Below are positions 55,862 to 64,000 of a stretch of 64,000 nucleotides of DNA, piece after piece. The notes below the pieces were generated by a model. The model ran no database searches, was not told the origin of the DNA, and saw only the letters and a list, made by a program, of their open reading frames with translations. The stretch spans positions 124,001 through 188,000 of the forward strand of contig NZ_VOLS01000001.1 in the NCBI RefSeq assembly GCF_007954265.1, in the 5' to 3' direction. The DNA is from Colwellia sp. C1TZA3. GTDB taxonomy: Bacteria; Pseudomonadota; Gammaproteobacteria; Enterobacterales; Alteromonadaceae. The position numbers and the translations under genes were made by a program. Each line of letters starts with the position of its first letter. The stretch's first letter is position 1.

Positions 55862-56113
55862 ATGATTAGCGCTAAAAAAATAGAAGAACTCGCCAAACAA
55901 GTCACTGATTCAATGCCTGCCGGCTTAAAAGATTTTGCCCATGACATGGAAGATAGAACTAAAGTTGTCTTGCAGCGTAAACTGTCACAGCTTGACGTAG
56001 TAACCCGTGAAGAATTTGATGTGCAAACCCAAGTGTTAATTAAAACCCGCGCTAAATTGACCGATCTTGAAGCGAAAGTTGCAGAATTAGAAGTAAAACT
56101 AGCAGCACAATAG
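55862..56113 (+). CDS. ubiK: Ubiquinone biosynthesis accessory factor UbiK
   Basis: 83 residues of the BMFP/YqiC family: an N-terminal amphipathic helix (ISAKKIEELAKQVTDSMP) and a C-terminal coiled coil (LTDLEAKVAELEVKL) that trimerises. UbiK binds UbiJ, encoded about 6 kb away in this window, and supports aerobic ubiquinone synthesis. It ends at a hairpin terminator. Confidence 0.92.
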   Translation: MISAKKIEELAKQVTDSMPAGLKDFAHDMEDRTKVVLQRKLSQLDVVTREEFDVQTQVLIKTRAKLTDLEAKVAELEVKLAAQ

Positions 56114-56118
56114 CACTG

Positions 56119-56154
56119 TTTGTAAGGCCTTAAAGCAATTAAAGGCCTTACAAA
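56119..56154. terminator. Hairpin between ubiK and the DUF418 gene
   Basis: 13-bp perfect stem TTTGTAAGGCCTT / AAGGCCTTACAAA with a 10-base loop. It lies between convergent genes and could serve both; T-runs are short. Confidence 0.6.
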
Positions 56155-56166
56155 GCAGCGTATTTA

Positions 56167-57798
56167 TTACAGACGCATGGTTTGTAGCTTTTTATAAGAT
56201 AAACAGCGCCATAGCCACTCTAATGGCCCAAAAGCGTAGTGATTTAACCACCAGCGTGAAAACCCTAGTTGCAAGGCAATAATGGCGAAAACAATTAACA
56301 TTTGTGGTGCCCGAGATATTGCACCAAAATAGCCACCCGCGTAACCATAAAATATACTGCTTAAAATCACTGAATGCATAATGTAATTGGTTAATGCCAT
56401 TCTACCCATGGGGATGAATACGGCTAAAGGCTTGTGCCATTTATTATGAGTTAATAAAGCCATGATCAAGCCAAAATAGCCAACCGTCATGACAAACTGG
56501 CCAATAAGAAATAATGTTTCACCCACCACTTGTAATAACATCACTTGCTTCGCAACCGGGTGTTGGGCGACTAACAAACCTCCCACTTCCAATACTGTTC
56601 CTAGCCCAATACCTACATAGGCCATGACTTTAAAAGCTCCAGCGTGCTCTTGATAGTGCTTCATTATCGAACTAGACACTAACCAATAGCCTAAAATAAA
56701 TATCGGCAGTAGCATAGTAAAAGCAAAGGGGATGGTAAACGTCAGCATAAATAAGGCAAAATCAAAACGAAACTCTGTGGCCTGCCAATAGCTACCTTCT
56801 GTAAAGACAGTAATTTCTTCAGCCTCGTCGGTTTGCATTTCTGCTTGCTGAGCAACTATTGCTTGCGCCTGCAATTCTATTGATGCTTGAGCAGAAAATT
56901 CGAGATCTTCTTCAACGGCGTCAGCGCTATCAATTGTCGGTTTTACTGGCCTTGAGATTGAGGTTGGATCTGAAGGCAAGCTTGATTGCTGTGTATTAAC
57001 ATCCACCGTCAGCTCACTCACTCTCTGCTGCTCGACAGCGTTAATATCAGGTATTGTTGATTCTACTGCTATTAATTTTTTTGCTGTCGTCGCTGTTAGC
57101 GCGTCACTGTCTTGTTGATCTAATGCTGCCTGCGCTAAATGTATTGCCTTAACCCGTTCAGTAACGTTTATTTGCTCCTGCCACTGGGCGGTTAAGGCTT
57201 GAGTATCATGACTTAACCCAAAACCAATACCGGTTAACACAGAAATAAAAATAGGGACCAACAACCACACCACCGCAAGTTTGAAAAATGATTTCGGATT
57301 ATCATATTGCTGAAATTGTGGTTTTTTGAGTAAGGTCACCCAACCCAGCAATAACAAGCCGGCAAAGCCATAATCATGAAGAATATCACCGCCCCATAAA
57401 AACACCATATGCAGAAAACCAAAGACCATTAAAACCAGCATACGACGTGAAAACCAAGCACCAAAGGGGCGATCTGCCGCTTTCGCCCTAATCAGTATCA
57501 CCGCAAAGCCCATGCCGAATAACAAAGCAAATAACTTATAAAACTTACCTTCGACAAAACAACGAATTAGCCAGCCTATCGCATGGTCTAGACCGGTTAA
57601 GCTGGTGTCTTGGCTACCTAAACTGCTCATGGCGCGGTTAAACCACTCAATGTTCATTAAGAGAATACCAACCAGTGCCAAACCCCTAAGAATATCCATT
57701 GCGTCAATACGTTCGCTGATGGCAATCGGTACTAAGTTTGCAATTATTGGGCTGGGAGAGGTACTTGGCTCTGGCACATTGGCTTGAATGTCTGACAT
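56167..57798 (-). CDS. DUF418 family membrane protein with large hydrophilic insert
   Basis: 543 residues, longer than the usual 380-420 of DUF418 (YeiB-like). The N-terminal DUF418 signature MDILRGLALVGILLMNI and FKLFALLFGMGF type segments are present, and the C-terminal half has the conserved MALTNYIMHS and GPLEWLWR. Between them, roughly residues 200-325, lies a Gln/Ala/Glu/Ser-rich stretch with no hydrophobic segments, probably a disordered loop on one side of the membrane. Several membrane helices flank it. The family is proposed to be transport-related, but no function is established. Confidence 0.85.
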   Translation of the reverse strand: MSDIQANVPEPSTSPSPIIANLVPIAISERIDAMDILRGLALVGILLMNIEWFNRAMSSLGSQDTSLTGLDHAIGWLIRCFVEGKFYKLFALLFGMGFAVILIRAKAADRPFGAWFSRRMLVLMVFGFLHMVFLWGGDILHDYGFAGLLLLGWVTLLKKPQFQQYDNPKSFFKLAVVWLLVPIFISVLTGIGFGLSHDTQALTAQWQEQINVTERVKAIHLAQAALDQQDSDALTATTAKKLIAVESTIPDINAVEQQRVSELTVDVNTQQSSLPSDPTSISRPVKPTIDSADAVEEDLEFSAQASIELQAQAIVAQQAEMQTDEAEEITVFTEGSYWQATEFRFDFALFMLTFTIPFAFTMLLPIFILGYWLVSSSIMKHYQEHAGAFKVMAYVGIGLGTVLEVGGLLVAQHPVAKQVMLLQVVGETLFLIGQFVMTVGYFGLIMALLTHNKWHKPLAVFIPMGRMALTNYIMHSVILSSIFYGYAGGYFGAISRAPQMLIVFAIIALQLGFSRWWLNHYAFGPLEWLWRCLSYKKLQTMRL

Positions 57799-57820
57799 AA
57801 AATTTCCTTTTTTATATGTT

Positions 57821-57979
57821 ATACCAATCCCATTAAGTTATTACTCACTTGTACTAGTTAAAATAGCTCAAGGCTGTGTTGCTCTCAATCCCAATAGCCA
57901 GCTATTGCTCAATCGAGCGCCTTACCTTGAATTATTTTTCCTGCGCACAACAAGATCACAAACTTAATGGAACTGGTAT
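57821..57979 (-). repeat. 159-bp palindromic repeat, copy E
   Basis: Same length and ends as the others, opposite orientation. It is one base apart from copy F. Together with F it fills most of the space between the DUF418 and ilvA genes. Confidence 0.9.
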
Positions 57980-57980
57980 T

Positions 57981-58139
57981 ATACCAATTTGATTAATTAA
58001 GTGATCACTTGTACTGGTTAAAATAGCTCAAGGCTGTGTTGCTCTCACTCCCAATAGCCAGCTATTGCTCAATCAAGCGCCTTACCTTGAATTATTTTTC
58101 CTGCGCACAACAAGATCACAAACTTAATGGAACTGGTAT
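57981..58139 (-). repeat. 159-bp palindromic repeat, copy F, with a hybrid end
   Basis: Core matches the family over most of its length, but its left end reads ATACCAATTTGATTAATT instead of ATACCAATCCCATTAAG. That replacement resembles the end of the second repeat family, suggesting recombination. Confidence 0.88.
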
Positions 58140-58140
58140 T

Positions 58141-58212
58141 ATTCACCTTATAAATTTTATGACGCCGTAGTTTTTTACTCTAACCATTAATTATCTGCTC
58201 ATTTAAGAGTCT
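58141..58212 (-). repeat. Second repeat family, copy c, next to copy F
   Basis: On the minus strand it ends ACTACGGCGTCATAAAATTTATAAGGTGAAT, resembling the end of the copy at 30258, but the first part is rearranged. It touches copy F on the ATACCAG side, as copy b touches copy D. Confidence 0.55.
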
Positions 58213-58233
58213 AGCTAATATACGACATTACAA

Positions 58234-58260
58234 AAAAAAGCAGCTTTACGCTGCTTTTTT
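58234..58260 (-). terminator. Terminator of the ilv operon
   Basis: Perfect 11-bp stem AAAAAAGCAGC / GCTGCTTTTTT, 5-base loop, T-rich on both strands; just after the ilvA stop. Confidence 0.85.
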
Positions 58261-58283
58261 ACAAAAATCACACTAAGGAAAAA

Positions 58284-59864
58284 TCAGGTGAGAAAGGCTT
58301 GATAAGCCTGGTTGTCAGTTTCTTCTTGCCACTCATAATCTAGCGTTTTTAAATGAGCAAAAAAATCAGTTTCCTGTGTTTTTTGTACTTCAAAGCCTGC
58401 TAATACCTGGCCAAAAGCTGCACCATGATTACGATAATGGAACAAGGTAATGTTGTAATGCTCACCCAAAGTATCTAGAAATTTCTCTAACGCGCCAGGG
58501 TATTCAGGAAATTGAAAGCGAAAAATACGCTCTTGCGCTGACAATTCATTTTTACCGCCAATCATGTATCTCACGTGCAGCTTAGCCAATTCATTTTCCG
58601 TAAAATCAGCTAACTCATAACCTTGTTGCTGCAAGCTTTGGCTTAGATTTTCTCGGTCAGTCGCTTCACCACTTAGGCGCACACCAACAAAAATATTGGC
58701 ACGTTGTGTTGGGCTTGCCACCTCAGCGTTATCGGCATAACGGTAATTAAACTCAGTGATCACCCGTCCTGAAAGTGCCTTACAAAAGTTTCTAAAGCTA
58801 CCTTTTTCTTCCGGAATTTTGACCGCAAACACAGCTTCTTTTTGCTCACTCAATTCACAACGTTCTGAAATATATCGCAAGGTATGAAAGTTCATATTAG
58901 CGCCAGAAAGAATAGCGACTAAAGACTCATCACCTTGACTAGTACGACAATATTTTTGTAATCCTGCTAAGGATAATGCGCCAGCAGGCTCTGCGATCAT
59001 CCGCGTTTGCTCAAAAATATCTTTTATCGACGCGCAAATTTCATCTGTAGTAACTGTTATCACGTCGTCACAGTAATGCTTAATTAAATCAAAGGTATGC
59101 TCACCAATGCGCTTAACAGCCACACCATCAGCAAATAAGCCAACTTGCGCCAAATCAACCGGTTTACCGGCGGCAAATGCTGCTTTTAAACAGGCAGAAT
59201 CTTCAGCTTCAACACCAATAACTTTAATATGGGGTTGTAATTGTTTTAGGTAAACCGACATGCCCGCCAACAAACCACCACCACCAACGGGAATAAAAAC
59301 CGCATCCATGTGAGGGTGTTGTTGTAATAACTCTTTTGCCACCGTGCCTTGGCCAGCAATAATATCAACATCATCAAACGGCGGCACCACAGTTTTATTT
59401 TCAGCCAATGCATAAGCTCTGGCAGCTTGTTGCGCTTCGTTAAAGTTCTTACCTACTAAACGCACCTCAGCGCCAAAACGCCGAACATTATCTACCTTAA
59501 TGTCAGGTGTAGTAATCGGCATAACAATGGTCGCTTTAACACCCATTTTATCAGCCGCTAATGCTAAGCCTTGTGCGTGATTACCTGCCGATGCAGCAAT
59601 AACACCGTTTAAGCATTGCTGCTTAGACAAGTTAACTAATTTATTATAGGCACCACGTAACTTAAATGAATGTACCGGTTGTTGATCTTCTCGTTTAAGT
59701 GAAATTTGATTGCCTAAACGTGCTGACAACTTAGTGAATGGCGTTAACGGTGATTCAATTGCCACATCATAAACTGGCGCAAGCAATATTTTGCGTAAAT
59801 AGTCTAAGCCTTGGCCTTGTATAGCCTGTGCTTCAACTAAGGCTACTTGTTCAGCATCAGTCAT
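58284..59864 (-). CDS. ilvA: Threonine dehydratase, biosynthetic
   Basis: 526 residues. PLP enzyme that converts threonine to 2-oxobutanoate, the first committed step to isoleucine. The PLP lysine is in [11 protein letters not shown] (around residue 66) and the phosphate loop is VGGGGLLAG. Two C-terminal ACT-like domains (about 345-515) bind isoleucine for feedback, so this is the anabolic form. It overlaps ilvD by four bases (ATGA), giving translational coupling. RidA, encoded in this window, removes its reactive by-product. Confidence 0.95.
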   Translation of the reverse strand: MTDAEQVALVEAQAIQGQGLDYLRKILLAPVYDVAIESPLTPFTKLSARLGNQISLKREDQQPVHSFKLRGAYNKLVNLSKQQCLNGVIAASAGNHAQGLALAADKMGVKATIVMPITTPDIKVDNVRRFGAEVRLVGKNFNEAQQAARAYALAENKTVVPPFDDVDIIAGQGTVAKELLQQHPHMDAVFIPVGGGGLLAGMSVYLKQLQPHIKVIGVEAEDSACLKAAFAAGKPVDLAQVGLFADGVAVKRIGEHTFDLIKHYCDDVITVTTDEICASIKDIFEQTRMIAEPAGALSLAGLQKYCRTSQGDESLVAILSGANMNFHTLRYISERCELSEQKEAVFAVKIPEEKGSFRNFCKALSGRVITEFNYRYADNAEVASPTQRANIFVGVRLSGEATDRENLSQSLQQQGYELADFTENELAKLHVRYMIGGKNELSAQERIFRFQFPEYPGALEKFLDTLGEHYNITLFHYRNHGAAFGQVLAGFEVQKTQETDFFAHLKTLDYEWQEETDNQAYQAFLT

Positions 59865-61732
59865 TGATTTTCACCATTGAAGTTACTATCTAATAATTCA
59901 CGATTGCGCACAGCCCCTTTGTCGGCACTGGTTGCTAGCATAGCGTAGTTTTTCAGCGCATAACTGATCGGGCGTATACGATTAATAGGTTTCCAAGCAT
60001 TTTTACCTTTAGCGTTCATAGCATTGCGACGTTGGCTTAATTCTTCTGCGCTGACCTTTAATTCAATAACGCGATTAGGAATATCAATATGAATAATGTC
60101 GCCTTGCTCTACTAAGGCAATAGTACCGCCACTGCCTGCTTCAGGAGAAACATGACCAATAGATAAACCAGAAGTCCCTCCTGAGAAACGACCATCAGTT
60201 AATAACGCACAAGCTTTACCTAAGCCCATCGATTTTAAATAGGTTGTTGGGTAGAGCATTTCTTGCATGCCTGGCCCACCTTTTGGCCCTTCATAACGAA
60301 TAACGACTACTTCTCCAGCCACGACTTGTTTAGCTAAAATACCAGCGACTGCGGCGTCTTGGCTTTCAAATACATGAGCCGGTCCGGTAAAGACTAAGTT
60401 TTCATCCGATACCCCTGCCGTTTTAACAATACAGCCATCAGGGGCAATGTTACCGCCTAACACCGCTAAACCACCTTCTAAGGAGTAGGCATTAGCGAGT
60501 GAACGAATACAGCCGTTAGCACGGTCGTCATCTAAGGTATCCCAACGACAACTTTGGCTAAAGGCTTTAGTGGTGCGAATGCCAGCAGGGCCGGCACGAA
60601 AGAATTCTTTTACTTTTTCGTTCTTGGTTAAAGTAATGTCGTACTCTGCTATCATTTCGTCAAGCGTTAAACCTAAAACGTTTTTAATATTGGTGGTTAA
60701 TAAATTAGCCCGTGCTAACTCACCTAAAATAGACACCACACCACCGGCGCGATGTACATCTTCCATATGATACTTGGGTGTAGAAGGGGCCACTTTACAT
60801 AACTGCGGCACGATACGAGATAAACGGTCGATGTCTTTCATGGTAAAATCAACATCAGCTTCTTGCGCTGCGGCGATTAAATGCAATACAGTATTAGTCG
60901 AGCCGCCCATAGCAATATCTAAACAGGTGGCATTTTCATAAGCCGCTTTATTGGCGATATTGCGGGGTAATGCTGACTCGTCATTTTCTTGATAATAACG
61001 CTTACTTAACTTAACAATCTCTTTACCGGCGTTGACAAATAATTGCTCACGATCAGCATGAGTTGCTAGCATTGAACCATTACCTGGTTGTGCTAGCCCT
61101 AACGCTTCTGCCAAGCAGTTCATTGAGTTTGCGGTGAACATACCTGAACAAGAACCACAGGTAGGACAGGCTGAACGCTCTACTTGGTCACTTTGCGCGT
61201 CAGATACTGATGGATCAGCGCCTTGAATCATGGCATCAACTAAATCCAGTTTGATAATTTGATCAGAAAGCTTAGTTTTACCCGCTTCCATCGGGCCACC
61301 AGAAACAAAAATGACTGGAATATTTAAGCGCATTGCCGCCATTAACATCCCTGGGGTAATTTTGTCACAGTTTGAAATACAGACCATGGCATCAGCACAA
61401 TGCGCGTTTACCATGTATTCCACTGAATCGGCAATTAAATCACGTGAAGGCAAGCTATAAAGCATGCCGCTATGACCCATGGCGATACCATCATCAACCG
61501 CGATGGTATTAAACTCTTTTGCTACTCCGCCAGCACCTTCAATCGAACGGGCAACCAATTGGCCCATATCTTTCAAATGCACATGACCAGGCACAAATTG
61601 CGTAAAGGAATTAACGACAGCAATAATAGGTTTACCGAAATCACCATCTGTCATACCCGTTGCGCGCCAGAGCGCACGAGCTCCAGCCATATTACGGCCT
61701 TGAGTAGAAGTGGCTGATCTTAATTTTGGCAT
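59861..61732 (-). CDS. ilvD: Dihydroxy-acid dehydratase
   Basis: 623 residues. Iron-sulfur enzyme that dehydrates dihydroxy-acid precursors of valine and isoleucine. Cluster ligands are in [12 protein letters not shown] (about 120) and [11 protein letters not shown] (about 190); the metal and substrate motif [13 protein letters not shown] and [14 protein letters not shown] are present. Length is 616 in E. coli. It sits 280 bp after ilvE, with a hairpin between, and overlaps ilvA by four bases. Confidence 0.96.
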   Translation of the reverse strand: MPKLRSATSTQGRNMAGARALWRATGMTDGDFGKPIIAVVNSFTQFVPGHVHLKDMGQLVARSIEGAGGVAKEFNTIAVDDGIAMGHSGMLYSLPSRDLIADSVEYMVNAHCADAMVCISNCDKITPGMLMAAMRLNIPVIFVSGGPMEAGKTKLSDQIIKLDLVDAMIQGADPSVSDAQSDQVERSACPTCGSCSGMFTANSMNCLAEALGLAQPGNGSMLATHADREQLFVNAGKEIVKLSKRYYQENDESALPRNIANKAAYENATCLDIAMGGSTNTVLHLIAAAQEADVDFTMKDIDRLSRIVPQLCKVAPSTPKYHMEDVHRAGGVVSILGELARANLLTTNIKNVLGLTLDEMIAEYDITLTKNEKVKEFFRAGPAGIRTTKAFSQSCRWDTLDDDRANGCIRSLANAYSLEGGLAVLGGNIAPDGCIVKTAGVSDENLVFTGPAHVFESQDAAVAGILAKQVVAGEVVVIRYEGPKGGPGMQEMLYPTTYLKSMGLGKACALLTDGRFSGGTSGLSIGHVSPEAGSGGTIALVEQGDIIHIDIPNRVIELKVSAEELSQRRNAMNAKGKNAWKPINRIRPISYALKNYAMLATSADKGAVRNRELLDSNFNGENQ

Positions 61733-61928
61733 GACCTTAGTTCCTATATATATGTGGCTATTAATAAGCGCAATAAATGTTAAAAATTATGTTAAAAATT
61801 CACTCGACAATGGGCTTTTAAAATAACTATTATTTTTTGGATTTGTTCAGCGTTTATCAACCAGCGAACACGGCTCACTTGAGCGACTAGCATTGGGTTA
61901 ATATGGGCCTATCGCCAAACTAATTAAA

Positions 61929-61954
61929 GCCCCCAACGTTGATGGTATGGGGGC
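61929..61954 (-). terminator. Hairpin between ilvE and ilvD
   Basis: Stem GCCCCCA / TGGGGGC with a 12-base loop, followed on the minus strand by TTTAATTAG. It may end or attenuate ilvGME transcripts. Confidence 0.55.
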
Positions 61955-62012
61955 GAACTCAGCTAGTACTAAATACAGATTTAATTGCTTTACTTAGCTT
62001 GAGAATTAAACC

Positions 62013-62939
62013 TTATTCTACGTTATCTAACCAACCTTCAGGCACTTCGGTACTACCGTCAAAAATACCAAAAAATGCGGCTTGAAGCGCTTTAGTCATA
62101 GGACCACGGGCACCATTACCTACCGGCAAACCATCGACTGACTTCACGGGTACCACTTCAGTTGCGGTGCCACACATAAAGAATTCATCGGCGAGATATA
62201 AAGATTCACGAGAAATTGATTCTTCACGCACTTCGTAGCCTAACTGCTTGGCAAGGAAAAATACGGTGTCACGCGTTAAACCTTGTAGAATTGAAGCGGT
62301 ACCTGGTGGGGTATAAATAACGCCTTTGCGAATTAAAAATAAATTTTGACCTGCGCCTTCACTGACCATGTTGTTCACATCTAAAGCCACACCTTCGGCA
62401 TAGCCATGGCGAGCAGCTTCAGTAGAAATTAACTGTGAAGACAAATAGTTACCACCGGCTTTTGCTGCGGTTGGCATAGTATTAGGCGCAAGTCTGTTCC
62501 AACTTGATACCCCCACTTCAACCCCATTTTCAATAGCATCAGCACCTAAGTAAGCTTCCCAGCTAAAGGCGGCAATCATCACATCGGCGACGGCGTCAAT
62601 CGGTGGGCGAAGACCCATGCCAATATCACCTAAAAAGGCTAAGGGCCGTAAATAGGCAGATTTTAAATTGTTTTTTACCACAGCATCTTTACACGCTTGA
62701 ATGATTTCTGCTTTCGTGAAAGGGATGTTCATGCGATAAATTTTCGCTGAATCAAATAGGCGGTCGATATGTTCTTCTAAACGAAAAATACAAGTGCCTT
62801 TGTGGGTATCATAAGCACGAATACCTTCAAATACTGATGAACCGTAATGTAGAGCATGACTCATGACATGCACCGTAGCATTTTGCCACGGCATGAGTTC
62901 TCCATTAAACCAAATTAGTTCTGCGTTAACTTTTGCCAT
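62013..62939 (-). CDS. ilvE: Branched-chain amino acid aminotransferase
   Basis: 308 residues, fold type IV PLP enzyme that transfers the amino group in the last step of leucine, isoleucine and valine synthesis. Features: SHALHYGSSVFEGIRAYD near residue 30, the PLP lysine in TAAKAGGNYLSSQ, and the signature VALDVNNMVSEGAGQNLF. Length matches E. coli (309). It is the third gene of the ilvGMEDA order, 113 bp after ilvM. Confidence 0.96.
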   Translation of the reverse strand: MAKVNAELIWFNGELMPWQNATVHVMSHALHYGSSVFEGIRAYDTHKGTCIFRLEEHIDRLFDSAKIYRMNIPFTKAEIIQACKDAVVKNNLKSAYLRPLAFLGDIGMGLRPPIDAVADVMIAAFSWEAYLGADAIENGVEVGVSSWNRLAPNTMPTAAKAGGNYLSSQLISTEAARHGYAEGVALDVNNMVSEGAGQNLFLIRKGVIYTPPGTASILQGLTRDTVFFLAKQLGYEVREESISRESLYLADEFFMCGTATEVVPVKSVDGLPVGNGARGPMTKALQAAFFGIFDGSTEVPEGWLDNVE

Positions 62940-63052
62940 TTTTTTTCCTAAATTTTATGCGTATCAATCAGCTAACTTTAAAAAATAGCTTAACTAATTA
63001 ACCTATATTGGTGGTTGTCATTGGTTTTAATCTAACATTGTGCTCTGCACTG

Positions 63053-63295
63053 CTAGGATGCGCTATTGTCTACCTTGACTTCTTTGATGTCGATCAGTTT
63101 ATTAATTTGATCAACCAAAAGTTCGATAGGACGTTCACTTCTGACCAATAATTCAATGGTGCCTATGTTGGTGCCCGTGTTAACTTTTGCATTCATGCCA
63201 CTGATTAAAAAACCGCGATAGCGGGTCACTTGTAAGATTCGTTCAAGTACTACTTGCTTATCATCCGCTGTTATCATTAATTGATAGTTATTCAT
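63053..63295 (-). CDS. ilvM: Acetolactate synthase isozyme II small subunit
   Basis: 80-residue ACT-domain regulatory subunit that pairs with IlvG. It has the beta-alpha-beta form (YQLMITADDKQVVLERILQVTR, RGFLISGMNAKV). Its start overlaps the ilvG stop by one base (TAATG), so the subunits are made in step. Length is close to the 87 of E. coli. Confidence 0.93.
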   Translation of the reverse strand: MNNYQLMITADDKQVVLERILQVTRYRGFLISGMNAKVNTGTNIGTIELLVRSERPIELLVDQINKLIDIKEVKVDNSAS

Positions 63296-64000
63296 TAGCT
63301 GCTCTCCATCATTTTATCGTTAGCGGTATTCGGTGGTACAAGCGGCCAAACATTTTCTTGTGCATCAATTTTAACTTGCAGTAAATAAGGCCCATCGTGT
63401 TCAAGCATCTCTTCAATAGCGGCGCTTACTTGTGACTTTTTGGTGATCATTTTTGCTTTAATATCAAAGGCATTGGCTAGCATAATAAAGTCAGGGTTAT
63501 CCGCTAAATCAGTTTCACTTAATCGGCCATTGAAAAATAGGTCTTGCCATTGGCGCACCATACCTAACTTGGCATTATCAATAAGTACGATTTTAACTGG
63601 CAATTGAAAGCGCTTAATCGTTGACAACTCTTGCACATTCATCATAAAAGAACCATCGCCTGAAACGGCAATAATACAGTCGGTTGGTCGACTCACTTGT
63701 GCACCCACTGCTGCAGGTATACCAAAGCCCATGGTACCCATACCGGCGCTGGTTAAAAAGTTACTTGGATCGTCAAATACCATATGTTGTGCTGCCCACA
63801 TTTGATGTTGACCAACATCGGTTGTTACGCAGCTATTTTTTGGCATCTTGTTACTAATTTCATTTAACACGGCAGGCGCAAAAATTGACTCTCCTGGGTG
63901 ATTATAATCCCAAGCAAAGTTGTTATCCATCTCCTGACAAACCGCTTGCCAAGGTGTAATAGCTAACGGAATGGCTAGTGCAGGTAAGTTAACCTTTAAA
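63295..64000 (-). CDS. ilvG: Acetolactate synthase isozyme II large subunit, N-terminal part outside window
   Basis: C-terminal 235 residues or so of the ThDP-dependent enzyme that condenses pyruvate with pyruvate or 2-oxobutanoate. The frame is open to the right edge, so an apparent start at 63930 is not real. Seen are GQHQMWAAQHM, the ThDP/Mg motif GDGSFMMNVQEL...NN-like region (DNAKLGMVRQWQ) and ENVWPLVPPN. The full protein is about 550 residues. No frameshift like that in E. coli K-12 ilvG is seen in this part. The upstream leader and attenuator lie outside. Confidence 0.95.
   Translation of the reverse strand, partial: LKVNLPALAIPLAITPWQAVCQEMDNNFAWDYNHPGESIFAPAVLNEISNKMPKNSCVTTDVGQHQMWAAQHMVFDDPSNFLTSAGMGTMGFGIPAAVGAQVSRPTDCIIAVSGDGSFMMNVQELSTIKRFQLPVKIVLIDNAKLGMVRQWQDLFFNGRLSETDLADNPDFIMLANAFDIKAKMITKKSQVSAAIEEMLEHDGPYLLQVKIDAQENVWPLVPPNTANDKMMESS

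Noticed and set aside
63295-63930. Short acetolactate synthase protein starting at 63930
   Set aside because: The frame stays open to the right edge and the upstream residues match the family, so it is ilvG cut by the window.
1-64000. CRISPR arrays, tRNA or rRNA genes, prophage, transposases
   Set aside because: Looked for on both strands and none seen; the dispersed repeats are not regularly spaced.

Overview
The window reads as chromosome of an AT-rich marine gammaproteobacterium of the order Alteromonadales, most like Colwellia or Thalassotalea. This is inferred from gene order and protein character (srkA-dsbA, gmk-rpoZ-spoT-trmH-recG, ubiE-ubiJ-ubiB, rpmB-rpmG-radC-coaBC-slmA, ilvGMEDA) and not from a database match. 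Almost all of it is core genome. I see no prophage, CRISPR array, tRNA, rRNA or transposase gene.

Layout. 1-8.5 kb: the 3' part of hutF (histidine degradation), a small membrane-anchored unknown, ccoG-srkA-dsbA (oxidase assembly, stress kinase, periplasmic disulfides), an ATP-grasp gene with an unknown neighbour, and a DUF885 metallopeptidase-like protein. 8.6-12.5 kb: rpmG, rpmB, radC, coaBC and slmA, without the dut gene that often sits between coaBC and slmA. 12.5-13 kb: the first fifth of a pepD gene, cut off by a short palindromic repeat. 13-22.9 kb: a CrbR-like regulator, a CrbS-like symporter/hybrid kinase, a two-subunit Na+/solute (probably acetate) symporter, a cNMP/CBS/DUF294 protein and a DnaQ-type exonuclease, which together look like an acetate-switch locus. 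23-33.5 kb: an RRM protein, greB, an OmpA-like lipoprotein, an M16 peptidase, an SDR enzyme, a periplasmic cyclophilin, a DUF445 protein, an aromatic/aspartate aminotransferase and a VOC protein.

34.2-41.9 kb: a 2,234-residue signalling protein (degenerate Ser/Thr kinase, AAA ATPase, helical repeats, GAF, histidine kinase, two receivers, HPt) followed 18 bp later by a REC-GGDEF diguanylate cyclase, probably one pathway. 42-48.7 kb: gmk, rpoZ, spoT, ridA, trmH, recG. 48.9-52.5 kb: ubiE-ubiJ-ubiB and a DUF1456 gene. 52.5-57.8 kb: a membrane GGDEF protein, rep, ubiK and a DUF418 protein with an unusual hydrophilic insert. 58.3-64 kb, minus strand: ilvG (cut by the window edge), ilvM, ilvE, ilvD, ilvA.

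The most distinctive non-gene feature is a family of six copies of an element whose core is 159 bp in every copy. It is a long imperfect palindrome bounded by ATACC...GGTAT, and it occurs about once per 10 kb. One copy abuts the pepD remnant and two lie side by side. A second, less regular repeat family sits directly next to some copies. Many genes also end in unusually long perfect hairpins.
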